Source: Volutella citrinella (Eukaryota; Ascomycota; Sordariomycetes; Hypocreales; Nectriaceae). From it: 64,000 nt of DNA. The notes beneath the pieces are model-generated. The model was given only the letters and a program-made list of their open reading frames with translations, did no database searches and was not told where the DNA came from. The stretch's first letter is position 1, and every line of letters begins with the position of its first letter. This document shows, piece after piece, positions 44,177 to 55,147 of this stretch. The stretch is from NCBI GenBank assembly GCA_034401135.1, contig JAWZSP010000009.1:248001-312000 (forward strand), given 5' to 3'. Both the position numbers and the translations under genes were made by a program.

Positions 44177-45514
44177 ATGACGCAACTGACAATAGACCCG
44201 GCCAGACCTTTGGCGGACTCTAACGACGTCCATCCCACTGTCAAGGCCGCCAGAGCAGCTATTGAGAGCCACCTTGGCCAAATTAGCGCCTCGTTGCACG
44301 ACAAGATCAACAAAGTTCTGCACCAGAACCCGGAACTGGGATACCAAGAGTTTATTGCCCATGACACAATCACCAAGTACCTGGAGGAGCAGGGCTTCAC
44401 GATCCGACGACACACCTACGGCCTAGAGACGAGCTTTGAGGCAGAGATTGGCGAGGGCGGTCGGCTGGTCATCTTCTGCGCTGAGTACGATGCCCTCCCT
44501 AACATTGGCCACGCATGCGGCCATAATCTGATTGCCACCTCATCTATCGGGGCCTTCCTGGCTGCGGCCCACGCCCTGAAGCAACTCAACATCCCCGGCC
44601 GTCTGCGCATCCTGGGCACGCCCGCCGAAGAAGGCGGGGGAGGCAAGGCCAAGCTGATCAAGGCGGGCGCATTCGACCCGCCCGAGGACATCGCGGCAGC
44701 CATCATGGCGCATCCGTTGGATTCGCATCAGATTGATGACTCGGGCTTGTACGTCGGCCTCGCCGGGCCAAAGCTTATCACGAGCTACAAGATCCGCGTC
44801 GAGTTCAAGGGCAGGGTCGCTCATGCCGGCGGCGAGCCTTGGAAGGGCCTCAACGCGTTGGACGCGGCTGTTGCGGCATACAATAATGTCTCCCTCCTTC
44901 GACAGCAGATTCAACCTGACGAGCGCGTTCATGGCGTGATTGAGCATGGCGGAACGGTGCCCAATGTGATTACAGACTATACGAGGATGAACTGGTATAT
45001 TCGCAGTCCTACCATGGCCCGCTGCGAGAAGTTGGTTCGTCGCGTCAAGGCTTGCTTCGAGGCTGGCGCTACTGCCACGGGGTGTTCTTTCAATTATATT
45101 GAGTATGGTGTCAAATCCGCCAATAGCTCGGTTTACTCAGTTGTGCTAACATGGCCCAGGGCACCCGCATACATGAACCTCCGAGCCAACAGCACGCTCT
45201 GCTCGGCATACGTTGCTGAAATGGCAGCGTTTGGTCAAAAAGTCTTGCTCGAGCAGAAGAAGCCCTTTGATGCATCTACAGACATGGGCAATGTATCCCA
45301 CCACGTCCCCAGTTTCCATGGCGCCTTTGTCATTTCGAATCGCAAGGACACTGGGCCTCACAACCCGGCGTTTGCAGAGGCGGCGGGATCGGACTATGGA
45401 CACGGTGCGGCCATTGAGACGGCAAAGGGAATGGCGAGCCTGGCAATAAGGGTGCTGGTGGAAGACGACGTGGCCTCGGGAGCGCGGAGGGACTTTGACG
45501 AGGATGATGAGTGA
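44177..45514 (+). CDS. M20 family amidohydrolase / aminoacylase-like (426 aa)
   Basis: Exon 1 is 44177-45102, intron 45103-45159 (GTATGG...GCCCAG, a multiple of three so easily missed), exon 2 45160-45514. The start MTQLTIDPARPL is the first ATG; the frame upstream has none. Metal and catalytic residues of the M20D branch are visible: PELGYQE, FCAEYDALP (Asp and Glu), GHACGHN, TPAEEGGGGK (Glu-Glu) and AHPLD, with VSHHVPSFHG near the end. The lid-domain VAHAGGEPWKGLNALDA is also typical. Such enzymes split N-acyl amino acids, dipeptides or amides. The cytosolic location follows from the lack of a signal peptide. It lies beside enzymes for nitrogen-containing compounds. Confidence 0.93.
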   Translation: MTQLTIDPARPLADSNDVHPTVKAARAAIESHLGQISASLHDKINKVLHQNPELGYQEFIAHDTITKYLEEQGFTIRRHTYGLETSFEAEIGEGGRLVIFCAEYDALPNIGHACGHNLIATSSIGAFLAAAHALKQLNIPGRLRILGTPAEEGGGGKAKLIKAGAFDPPEDIAAAIMAHPLDSHQIDDSGLYVGLAGPKLITSYKIRVEFKGRVAHAGGEPWKGLNALDAAVAAYNNVSLLRQQIQPDERVHGVIEHGGTVPNVITDYTRMNWYIRSPTMARCEKLVRRVKACFEAGATATGCSFNYIEYGVKSANSSVYSVVLTWPRAPAYMNLRANSTLCSAYVAEMAAFGQKVLLEQKKPFDASTDMGNVSHHVPSFHGAFVISNRKDTGPHNPAFAEAAGSDYGHGAAIETAKGMASLAIRVLVEDDVASGARRDFDEDDE

Positions 45515-45580
45515 TGAGTAATAATTTGCATCAAGCGGAACACTACCGTGCTTAAGAGGCCGCTCAAAGTCTCTGCTATA

Positions 45581-47373
45581 TTATTGACCGTCCTTCCAAT
45601 GATCTGATGCTATCCCAACACGTTCAATAGTCTCCCAGATTATTGACTCCTGCCCATTATCCAGTTTCTTCGTATAGGCCATCGTGATAGCAGTTGTGGA
45701 ATTGTCCGATGATTCTACCCTAACATTGCTGATCCTGAAGGATTCCGGTAGTTGACCAAGACTTGGCTTTCCATGACCCTGTTTTTCGAATGACAACTCT
45801 GTATACGTGGACTCCCGATAGAATTCCCGTTCCTCAGTCTCAATGACTCTCTGTGCCACTGATCGAGCAATGAGTCCGTTCCAGATGCCTTCCTGGTGCG
45901 AGACTGGTGCAAGTAACTCGACGGCGCACCTTCGAATCCAGGGACACCGACACTTCAGCGCGGTATAGTATAAGGGAAAGATACACCCATATCTGCGCTG
46001 AAACTAAAGTTCTCAGTACATTTTCCAGAGCCGAAATCCACCTCCATTAGTGGCTGAGCAGCCTTCCAGAGGTTGCTGATACGTGTGATGAGGAGGCGGA
46101 ACTGTGAGTTGTACCGGTCGTAGATGAGCTCGGTAGCGTCGGGAAGACAGGTGTCCACCATCACACTGGCCATACAATGATAAACGAGAAGGAGCTTTCG
46201 CGTCAGCGATCTCCCGGCAAGTTGGTGTGCAGGCTCAGTGAAGGATACTTTGAAGGAACCTAGCCAACAACCAAGGTCTACCTGAATGCTTCGCCTATCC
46301 TCGTGCAGCTCGATTTTGCAAGCGGGGTTGAGAGAATTTCGCAGACTCCGAGTTCTTGCTTGAAGCTGGTAGATTCTGTTGAGAAGTTCATCCAAACAGT
46401 GTCTGGCCACCGCTGTCGTTGGAAATGTGCGTGATGATGCATGCCCTTGTTGCTGATGATCGAAAAGAATAGATATCCGATCGAGACGTGGGCTAAAGTA
46501 GGCAGAGCAAATGTATAAACGGATAAAAGCCTCTGTGAGAATATCTTCGGTTGATTCATTCTGAGCTTTTAGTGCCAACGTCGTTGGTCTCTGCCCCGGG
46601 TTGTTGCTTGTTCCTGGCTGAAGCCCAAGTAGTATTTTCAAGCCACTCTGCAGATGGTTGGCACCAGTCTTGATGTTTCCTCGGATGAATTCCAAGCACA
46701 CAAAAATCAAGCAGATTATCATGGACAGCTGTCTGGATTGTGGATTGTTGGCAAGTAACAGACGGCGGAGATGGCCAATTGCGGCGTTGTAGTGCCTGAG
46801 GATGGTGACTTCGTGGGAAGCAATGGTGGGATTTTGCGACTGTGTTTCAGCGAAAGGAACATGAAGCATCTCTCGTTGGTGAGCAACGGCCAAGGCCATC
46901 AGCGAGTCCAGCACGGCTGGCTCTTGGGCCCCGACTCGAGTGACAAAGGCATTCCAGAAGTCGGAAGTAAACGCCCCAGGGATCTTCTTGCTGGCCTTTT
47001 CCATGAACCAGCGGAGCTTTGAACTCGATTCGCTGTTTCTAAACGCAGTTGAGGCGACTGTAAGGACGGGCTTGCCGAACCTGCTCGCCGTGGGGGCAGA
47101 AGCATCGGGCGTGTGGTCCCAGATGCCGTAGCCGTCACAATTGCGACCCGTGCTGGAGCAGCGGAGGCAAGCGGGGCGGTTCTCGTCGCATTTGACGCGC
47201 CGGATTCTAAAACGAGCGAAGGCAGATGAGCTTGGGACATGACAAGATGATTCGTAAGCTCTCACTCACTTGCATGTCCGGCATCCCAGTCTCGACCTTT
47301 TGGGCCTCGTCAGTGTTCTCGCCGCCTTGGCGGACTTGGCGGACTTGTCAGCCATTGCTGCATGCCCTGGCAT
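45581..47373 (-). CDS. Zn2Cys6 transcription factor with a one-base frameshift near its C-terminus
   Basis: Exon 1 starts at the ATG 47371-47373 (MPGHAAMADKSAKSAKAART). Intron 47207-47269 splits the zinc cluster, CRTC then K-IRRVKCDENRPACLRC...C. The long second exon continues through the middle domain to FSFSADMGVSFP, where the frame runs into TGA at 45955. One base earlier in phase the sequence goes on as LYYTALKCRCPWIRR and VELLAPVSHQEGIWNGL, then AQRVIETEEREFYRE, to a stop at 45581; this matches how such proteins normally end. The shift lies in the CCC/TTT run at about 45973-45978 and equals loss of one base. It is either a true mutation or an assembly error. Confidence 0.85.
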
Positions 47374-47892
47374 TGGTTCAGGAGATGGCTAGCAAAGTTT
47401 GTTGAAGCAAAACTGATGCCCGACGGCTTTTGGTGATGGTCTCATTGGCTTGCTCGGCAATGTCTTCGTGTGATTTGTGCGCCGGCACATCTCCGGTCGG
47501 ACTTGGTAGTCAAATAAATAAATAAATACACAGACATTCGTTCTCCGACGTCTAGCGCTTTCGGGCAGTCACATTGACATGCGGATTTGACTTTTAGTAG
47601 TTCATTGGCTCGCTCGGCTCGTCTCTAATGTGATTGGCAAAGGGTGGGGCAAGACTTCTCGGGATTCCGTCATAGGGAAATGCGTCTTAGAGGCAACGGA
47701 GTATTCTGGATACGTCTTGGTGAATTAGGCAATATGTCACCACTGAGCTCTCTCTCTCTGCCTTTGCCTGTGCACAGCTATATAATTGAGCTCGTGTCGT
47801 GCCGATTTAGTCCGGAAAAGCATCAGCCTCACAGATCTCCAGTGGTCTAGCTTCCATTTATTCTACTTACATACCATCTCTCAAGCCATCGC
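47374..47892. promoter_or_regulatory. Divergent promoter between regulator and SDR
   Basis: The spacer holds a TATA box-like TATATAA at 47779-47785, about 110 bp before the SDR start, and CT-rich sequence just upstream of it. An AAATAAATAAATA run lies near 47514. No other gene was recognised. Confidence 0.5.
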
Positions 47893-48813
47893 ATGGGCAA
47901 ACGCGACATGTTCGACCCAGACCGAGACATCCCATCGCTGCAGGGCAAGGTCATCCTCATCACGGGCGGCAACATTGGACTCGGTAAACAGTCTGCCCTG
48001 GCTCTCGCGAGACACCAACCTGCTGAGCTCTGGATTGCAGCCCGAAGTGCTCAAAAGGCAGACATCGCTATTTCGGATATTCGTCAGCAATGCCCTGGGG
48101 TCAATATCAGGTTTCTGCAATTGGACCTTGCTTCCTTTGCCTCTGTCAAATCAGCCGCCCAGACCCTGATTAGCTCCATCTCCCGCCTCGATCTCCTCAT
48201 GCTCAATGCCGGAATCATGGCCCGTCCAGCAGGTCTCTCTACAGAGGGATACGAAGTACAATTTGGCACAAATCATATGGGCCATGCCCTATTCACCAAG
48301 CTGCTCATGCCACTCTTGTCTCGCACCGCTTCCTCTACGCCCACTCCTGATGTGCGTGTCGTCATTGTGAGCTCAGTTGCTCATAAATTCTGCCCGTCAG
48401 GTGGAATTCAGTTCAACACTCTCAAGACAGATGCCAACGCAATGACAACCAACGACCGCTATGGCCAGAGCAAGCTGGCAAACGTTCTCTTTACAAAAGA
48501 GCTTGCCAAGCGCTATCCTGAGATCAAAACAGTCTCCATTCATCCAGGGGCTGTGAAAACGGATTTGCAAAAGTCAAATGACGGCAGCTGGCTCATCACT
48601 GCCTTTCAGAAACTCGTCGTCCCTCTTATTGGAGTCGACGTACAAGAAGGAGCCAAGTCTCAGCTTTGGGCGGCCACATCACCGGATGTCAAGAGCGGCG
48701 AGTACTATGTACCTGTTGGTATAGCTGGTAACGAAAGCCAGTTGGCAAAAGATGAAAGTTTGAGCAAGAAGCTATGGGATTGGACAGAGAAAGAGCTAGC
48801 TACGTATGTCTAG
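47893..48813 (+). CDS. Short-chain dehydrogenase, retinol-dehydrogenase/WW-oxidoreductase-like (306 aa)
   Basis: A single exon from the ATG at 47893 (MGKRDMFDPDRDIPSLQGK). SDR motifs are clear: LITGGNIGLGKQSA (TGxxxGxG), AARSAQKA after strand 2 (Arg suggests NADP), LNAGIM, VVIVSSVAHK and the catalytic YGQSKLAN. The block HPGAVKTDL after the active site is typical of the retinol-dehydrogenase-like branch. It reduces or oxidises a lipophilic alcohol or carbonyl; the true substrate is unknown. It is convergent with the FMN monooxygenase, only 85 bp apart. Confidence 0.94.
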   Translation: MGKRDMFDPDRDIPSLQGKVILITGGNIGLGKQSALALARHQPAELWIAARSAQKADIAISDIRQQCPGVNIRFLQLDLASFASVKSAAQTLISSISRLDLLMLNAGIMARPAGLSTEGYEVQFGTNHMGHALFTKLLMPLLSRTASSTPTPDVRVVIVSSVAHKFCPSGGIQFNTLKTDANAMTTNDRYGQSKLANVLFTKELAKRYPEIKTVSIHPGAVKTDLQKSNDGSWLITAFQKLVVPLIGVDVQEGAKSQLWAATSPDVKSGEYYVPVGIAGNESQLAKDESLSKKLWDWTEKELATYV

Positions 48814-48898
48814 TTGCTGGCAACAGCTTCTTTACCATACACCATCTGTATTTGTTGTAGCCATCCCCGGCTCTTGTATTTTGCTTAAACTAGAGTAT

Positions 48899-50581
48899 CT
48901 ACGACTTGCCCTCCTGGTACGTCTCAAACTTGTACTTGCTGCCAATGTGCTCGGTCGGGAGGCGGCTCTCGCCCTGTCCAAACACACGCTCCCTCATCGT
49001 CAACACCGGCTCCGTCTCGGATACAGCCTCGGGGTAGAGGCCTCGCCTCCTCAGCTCAGGGACGAGCAGATCGACCACATCTTGCATACTGCCAGGAGTA
49101 ATGACGGAAATCAAGTTGAAACCATCAATGTCTCCCTCGTTGACCCAGCGCTCCAATTCGTCGGCAACCGTCTGTGGGCTTCCAACTGCGTATGCAGAAA
49201 GGCCACCGATGGACGCAAAGTCGGCCACATGCCTCGGTGTCCATTTGATACCGTCCTTGGCCGTGAGGAACAAGTCGAGATGGCCCCTGATGATGGATTC
49301 CTTGCTGTCGTCTGCCCTAAGCTCGGAATCTATGGGAACGCTGGACAGGTCGATGCCGGTGACGCCACTGACGAGCGTGAGTCCGCCGTCGACGCTGCCA
49401 TACTTTTTGTACTCTGCCATTTTCGCCTGCGCCTCCTCGTCCGTCTTGCCGAGGATGGGGCACAGTGTGGTGAAGACCTTGAATCGTTTCGGATCACGGC
49501 CCTTGGCGGCGAAGGCGCTTCGCAGCTTGGCGACCTTTGGGGCCGTCTGTTCCGGGCTCGTGCCGCTGATGAAGACTGCCTCGGCGTGGTCAGACGCGAA
49601 ATCTACGCCGGCGCTCGATGTGCCAGCCTGGAACAAGAGGGGGGTTCTCTGCGGCGAAGGGTTCACAATGTGTCTAGTGGAAAGTTTAAAGAATTCTCCA
49701 TCATGCTGAATCACTCGCACGCGGTCAGGGTTGGTGTAGCTGTCGGTTTCAGCGTCCAAGATGACGGCGTCGTCTGCCCACGAGCCTTCCCAGAGCCTAA
49801 TATCCTCAGTTAATCATACTTGTATGAGATGGTGGACGCAAAGACTGACTTGTAAAGCACATGCATGTACTCGTCAGCCCTATGGTATCGCGTATCGTGG
49901 TCAAGCACATCGTCTAGTCCGATGGCCTGGAATGCCGACTTCTTCCATCCAGTCACAATGTTCCACCCGAAACGCCCGTTGGTGACGTGATCAAGAGTGG
50001 AGAAGCGCCTGGCCAGGATAAATGGGGGCTCGTGAGATGTTGAGCTGGTGATTGCAAAGGCCAAATGCTTGGTGGCAGCAGCCATGGCGGCAATCGGCTA
50101 CAGTTGACGGGTGGTTAGATGGCTCCACGCAGACCTGGCTTCCTGTGACATGTAGCTTACAATAGCAGGGTCCAAGGCAGGGTAATGGACTGCACGCCTA
50201 ATAGTCTCGTCCATGTTTCCCTTGTAAACTTCGTATCCACCTGGTCCATGTTAGCGAGATGAGTTGGTCTTGGTATTCTGGTGTATTACCGAGAGTGTCG
50301 GCCAGAAACAGCGACAAGAAGCCGCCTTGCTCCAGAATCTTTGCATATTCGATCCAAAACGCAATGTCAAACTTTTCATTGCCTCTATCTGCGGGATTCT
50401 ATTCAGAGGTTAGCATCTGTCTTCACATTCGACAAGTAACGCGGCTACCGACCTTCCATTGGCCCTGAGATTGCCCACCTGGACCATAGCAGTCAAAGGC
50501 ATTCAGTACGATAGTCTTCTTGCTTCCATTCTCTACTGGTGCCGCAGATGCATTCTGCTGGGCGCTGTTTGATGTCGACAT
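48899..50581 (-). CDS. Luciferase-like FMN-dependent monooxygenase (NtaA/SnaA type), copy 2
   Basis: Multi-exon gene from the ATG at 50579-50581 (MSTSNSAQQNASAAPVENGS) to 48899, with about five exons; the last two give LHVLYK joined to LWEGSWADDAV. Family blocks are NGRFGWNIVTGWKKSA, LDDVLDHDTRYHRADEY, HIVNPSPQRTPLLFQAGTSS and TPRHVADFASIGGL. The enzyme should oxidise a C-N or C-S substrate with FMNH2 from a separate reductase. It shares a divergent promoter with an allantoate-permease-like transporter, so uptake and oxidation of one compound is a reasonable inference. It is clearly different in sequence from copy 1 at 25178 and is not a recent duplicate. Confidence 0.92.
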
Positions 50582-51045
50582 TTCTGGTAACCTTGCAACA
50601 TACGTTCTGTTCCTTGCAGTATAACGGTCAATCCAAGTCAGGTTTCCGAGAAATCATTTATAAAGCGACTCGGCTCACTAGACCTAGGCTCTAAAATGGC
50701 GCAATCGGCTCCTCCCCCCGACGAGATACGCAAGCCGGTCGGCAAAGTCGACGGGAGGTGAATCTCCACTTTATTCTCGCGACAGACGGCGCATGTGCTT
50801 TTGCTAGTCGATGGCGCAATCTACGCATGTGTGCCTGCCATACATGCCCTGCCATGATGCCATAGCCAGATCAGGGCATCTCGCTCACAATCGGCGGGGT
50901 TCAGCTCGTGGCCTAGTGATTGCGAGACCCTTGACGAGATGGGGTTGCGTTGCATCGCATCTCAGCTATAAGAAGCGCGCCTCGGAGGATCGACCCACCG
51001 TCTGCATCCTCAAACTTGCTTTTTGTCCATCATCACAGCGTCACG
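50582..51045. promoter_or_regulatory. Divergent promoter of FMN monooxygenase and transporter
   Basis: Two TATA-like elements lie at matching distances: TTTATAAA at 50657-50664, about 80 bp from the monooxygenase start, and CTATAAGA at 50966-50973, about 75 bp from the transporter start. The arrangement suggests paired expression. Operator sites were not identified. Confidence 0.6.
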
Positions 51046-52758
51046 ATGCCTTCGGATCCGGCTTTCTCCAAGGAGCAATCGACGAGCAATGTCGAGCGCA
51101 CGAGCTCGCCCGACTCGGACAACGCGGTGGCCGCAACCTCAAACAACCAATGGATAAAATTCATGACATGGCTCAACTGGTATCCGCGGGGGATGCTCGA
51201 CTCGGAGAAGCTGCTGTTGTTGAAACTCGACCTGAGCATCCTCATCTTTGGTTGCCTGTCCTTCTTCACCAAATACTTGGACCAGCAGGCTCTCACCAAT
51301 GCATACGTCAGGTATGTTCAGTTACGGCATTATACAGGATCCAGTCTAATCATCCGCCAGTGGCATGAGAGAGGACGTCGGCTTCAAAGGCAATGATCTC
51401 AACTACATCACTGCGACATTCTGGGCCTCGTACTGCGGCTTCATGATTCCCGCCTGCTACTTCATGACCAGGTATCCCGCCAACCTTGTGCTGCCTTCGC
51501 TCGAGATCGGCTGGGGACTGGCCACGTTGGGGTTGGCCTTTGTCAAGAATGTGCAGTCTGTGTACGCCCTCAGGTTCTTTGTCGGTCTCTTTGAGTGCTG
51601 CTCCTTCACCGGAACCATTTACGTTATCGGCTCGTGGTACAAGCCAAGCGAAATTGCAAGGAGAATCGCCTTGTTTGCAATCTGCAGTCCCGCGGGCACC
51701 ATGTTTGCAGGATATCTCCAAGCGGCCGCCCATACGAATCTCGACGGTGTTCACGGCCTGGAGGGTTGGAGGTGAGTTCGATCAAGCAAGAGGCAGCCCA
51801 ATGCTTTATTATTGACATTGCGCAGATGGCAGTTCATTATTGATGGAATCATCACCCTTGCCATTTCTTTACTGTATGTATACACGAATGGATTCATTCG
51901 ACAAACATTGCTGATGGCGTCCGTCTAGTGGCTATGCCGTCTTTCCAGACACGCCGTCCCGATCCAAACCACGAGTCTTGTCGCAAGCGGATCACCATTT
52001 GGCGCAGAAGAGACTCGAGGGACTGACCGAACCACCCCATCTAGAGTTATCAGGCACCATCTTTAAGCGAGTTCTCGGACGCTGGCACTTCTACGGCTTT
52101 GTTCTGCTTTGGACAGTGTTGGACCTGAACATCCTTCCAGGCGGGCAGCCCTTCTCCTTGTATCTGAAGGCCAACAGTCCAAAGCTGTACTCTATTGTGC
52201 AGGTCAATACTCTGCCTACTATTACTTCGGCCGTCATGATAGTCAGCACCGTCATTGCTGGCGTGGTTGCCGATCGGATTGGAAACTTCTGGGTGCCAGC
52301 AATGGTGACAACTATCCCAGTGCTAATCGGAATGGCCCTGTTGAATGTATGGCATGTGGGCGAGACGGGCCGTATTGCAGCCTTCATACTGCAAGGTTTC
52401 ATGATGCGTAAGTAATAATGGCACCACAAATGTAGGAGATGCACAGCTAACAAAATTAGCACTGTCACCGATGGCGATGGGTTGGGCTTCGGTTGTCATG
52501 GCGAATGATGCTGAGGAGCGTGCCGTCGTTACAGCCAGCATGAACGCAATTGGTCAGGGCATCATGGCAGGAGCGCAGGTCGGACTTTTCCCTGCCACCG
52601 GAGCACCGAGATGGATCGTTGGATTTAGGAGCAGCATTGGCAGTTGTGTAGCACAGCTTTTTGTCATCCTGGGGATCCTGTACCTGAGCCGGAGGGAGGC
52701 CAAGGCCAAGTTTACCGAGGGTGACTCTGAAGCTGAGGCTGGCAGGCTGGAACATTAA
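51046..52758 (+). CDS. MFS transporter, allantoate permease (Dal5)-like, anion:cation symporter family
   Basis: About five exons from the ATG at 51046 (MPSDPAFSKEQSTSNVERTS) to TAA at 52756-52758, with introns near 51313-51360, 51772-51825, 51872-51928 and 52408-52459. After a polar N-terminus, LDLSILIFGCLSFFTKYLDQ and LTNAYVSGMREDVGFKGNDL are the typical first span and loop of Dal5/pantothenate-type carriers, followed by YFMTRYPANLVLPSLEIGWG and RFFVGLFECCSFTG. Twelve spans are expected. Plasma-membrane uptake of an organic anion (allantoate, vitamin, dipeptide or the monooxygenase substrate) is inferred. Confidence 0.9.
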
Positions 52759-53387
52759 TGGTGCTAAAGGGTTGCCATTTTAACCCCTTGTGAGAAGTCG
52801 TATTTACTCTAGAGTAGTTACTAGCAGAAATACAAGGGCCCCGGATGTCTCTCCACTTGGCTTATATATGAACTGACAACCAGCTTTCAAGTTACTCCGG
52901 CTTTGCAATCTTGTATAAATTAGACGCCTCGGCTCGGGATAGAAACTGAAACTAAAAAAAAAATCATTTAAGCCTAACCCCTAGCACTATCTCAGCCCTA
53001 AAACTTTGGGGCTAGCCTCGTGAGGTTGCTCTCCTACGATGCGGTTACTGCATGGATCGCCGACGAGCCGCCGAACCCGATAGGTCATCGGTATTTCCGG
53101 TCTTAGCCTTTTTGGAATATCCCCGTGACGTTTCCTGGGCTCATTCGCAGGTGGCGGGCAAGAAGACAGCGTGAGTGAGCACCTTGTTCAACATACCACA
53201 GTAGCAGCCTTTGAGATGAATCGTCTGCTTAATCAAGAAGTCACAAGACACATGCACTTCCAAAATGGCCAATTTGCAAAGTCATGTCCACTATTCTTCA
53301 GGAATGCTTTGCACTAACTAATATTTACACACCGGATATACAATCCATGTCGTTATCCGGTTACCTGTGCCACCTTCATTCGTCTCT
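52759..53387. other. Intergenic between convergent transporters
   Basis: Holds the 3' ends of two convergent genes. An A-tract lies near 52953, and an imperfect dyad CCCCTAGC / GGGGCTAGCC lies at about 52978-53016. No gene was recognised. Confidence 0.5.
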
Positions 53388-55147
53388 TTAAACAAGGTAG
53401 CGGAAGCCCTTCTGCATCCTCATCGTCTCATCGGGCTGGTTCATGACCTCATCCTCCAACTCAGGCTGGGCATCCAGTGCCATCTGCTGCTCCTCGAGCT
53501 TCTTGTTGAGGTTGCTGAGCACCATGCGGAAGACGATGCAGCCGACAATGGTGGCGCCAAACATGGCAGTAACAATTCCGTAGCTTCCACGGAAACCGTT
53601 GGCCTCGAGCTTCCACACGTACGATCCGGCAACGTTGCCGAGCTGGCTGAAGGCGTTGATCATGGCAATGGCGACGGCACGCTTGGCAGGCGGGCGAGGG
53701 AAGGAAGAGCTGATCCAGGAGTAGAACACGATGAAGCTAGCGAGATTGTTAGCAAACTGCTCTCTTTTTCAGATCGGATCGGAGTTTTCAACATACCCGG
53801 CATAGGAAGCAGCTTGAAGGAAGAGCGCAACATATCGAGCGGCAACGTTCAGTGTGCTCATGCTGATGATGAAGCCGACAAGACCGACGCAAATGGGGCC
53901 AACAATGTGCCAGAACTGACATTTGTTAACACCACACATTCTAGAATTCAGGTTGCGGAAGAAAGACTAACCTTCTCCTGGTGCCTGTCGGAGCTCCAGG
54001 CAACGGCGAGAGAGAATAGGCAAGAAAACAGCCATGGGGGCGAGCTCATGAGCAGAGTAGGCACATAGTCGAAGCCAAGGGTTCCAGTCAGAGTAGGCTA
54101 GAGAACGATGTTAGTCGAGAGGCGCGATAATCTCGTGTGAATGAGTACATACGAAGAAGGCGTTGAAGGACAGTCCAACGACATAGGCGGTGAAGGTGAT
54201 CATGAGGATGTAAATCTTCCAGTCCTTCAGGGCCATCCACAGACCATCCAGAGCGCCCTGGCCCTCGGTATCAATATCGGCCTCACCGACATCCTCAGTC
54301 ATTCGAAGCTGGGCGACCTCGAGCTCATCCTGGGTAAAGCCTCGGGTGTTGTGGGGAAGATCGGGAAGGATGAAGACGGCGGAGATGGCAATGGCCATGG
54401 TGGCAGCGCCCTCGACTATGCGTATCATGTTAGCACCGCGGTTTCGTCGGAAACAGAATAAGTTAACTCACTCCAGAAAAGCCATCGCCAGGCAGCATGG
54501 CCCAGGACACCTTGCATGTTGGAAAGCACACCAGCAGCAACAAGAGCCGAGAAGGCGTTGGAGATGAGGTTACCGCAGAACAGAATGGCGTTTCGTGTGG
54601 TGAGTTCCCGGCGGGTATACCATTTAGAGAGAATAAGCAGCGCTCCGGGGAGGAAGGCAGCTTCAACGAATCCAAGGAAGAATCGGATAGCCACCATGCC
54701 GGAAAAGTTGGTAACGACTCCAGAGAGTGTCGACACCAGTCCCCAGAGAAGCATAACAGCAGCAATATAGACTGAAGGGCGCTCAATGCGGTTGATGAAG
54801 ATGTTGGACGGGACCTGCATCAGGATGTAACCGACGTACAAGATGCTCAGGCAGGTGGCATATTCGTCATAGTTGAGGTCGAGGTCCTTCTGCAAGCCCT
54901 TGAGACGGGCAGCGGCAATGTTGTTGCGATCCAGATAGTTCATAATGTAAATCAGCACAAACAGAGAGCAGCGAGCATCAAGCTTCCGCTTCATCGACTT
55001 CTCGGTGCGTGCTCGCCACTCGGGGTCCCGCGACGAGCCCCCAACAGCCACCGCGGGGGCCGACTTTTCGATATTCTCTATCGCGGGCTTGTCGCCCTGG
55101 GCAGCCGCCATCGTGGCCGCCTGTTGGTTGGAGATTGCGTCGGTCAT
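53388..55147 (-). CDS. MFS transporter, allantoate permease/ACS family, second copy
   Basis: About six exons from the ATG at 55145-55147 (MTDAISNQQAATMAAAQGDK) to 53388. RKLDARCSLFVLIYIMNYLD followed by RNNIAAARLKGLQKDLDL is the family's first span and loop, and RFFLGFVEAAFLPGALLILS and KWYTRRELTTRNA follow. The later spans are spread over short exons, for example WLFSCLFSLAVAW and HIVGPICVGLVGFIISM. The C-terminus is acidic and ends KGFRYLV. It should import a small organic anion. It is convergent with the other Dal5-like gene and clearly distinct from it, resembling the vitamin/phthalate-type branch. Confidence 0.92.

Noticed and set aside
48806..49813. 335-codon + frame
   Set aside because: Antisense of the luciferase-like monooxygenase, produced by its codon bias.
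53367..54068. 233-codon + frame
   Set aside because: Antisense of the transporter 53388-55147.
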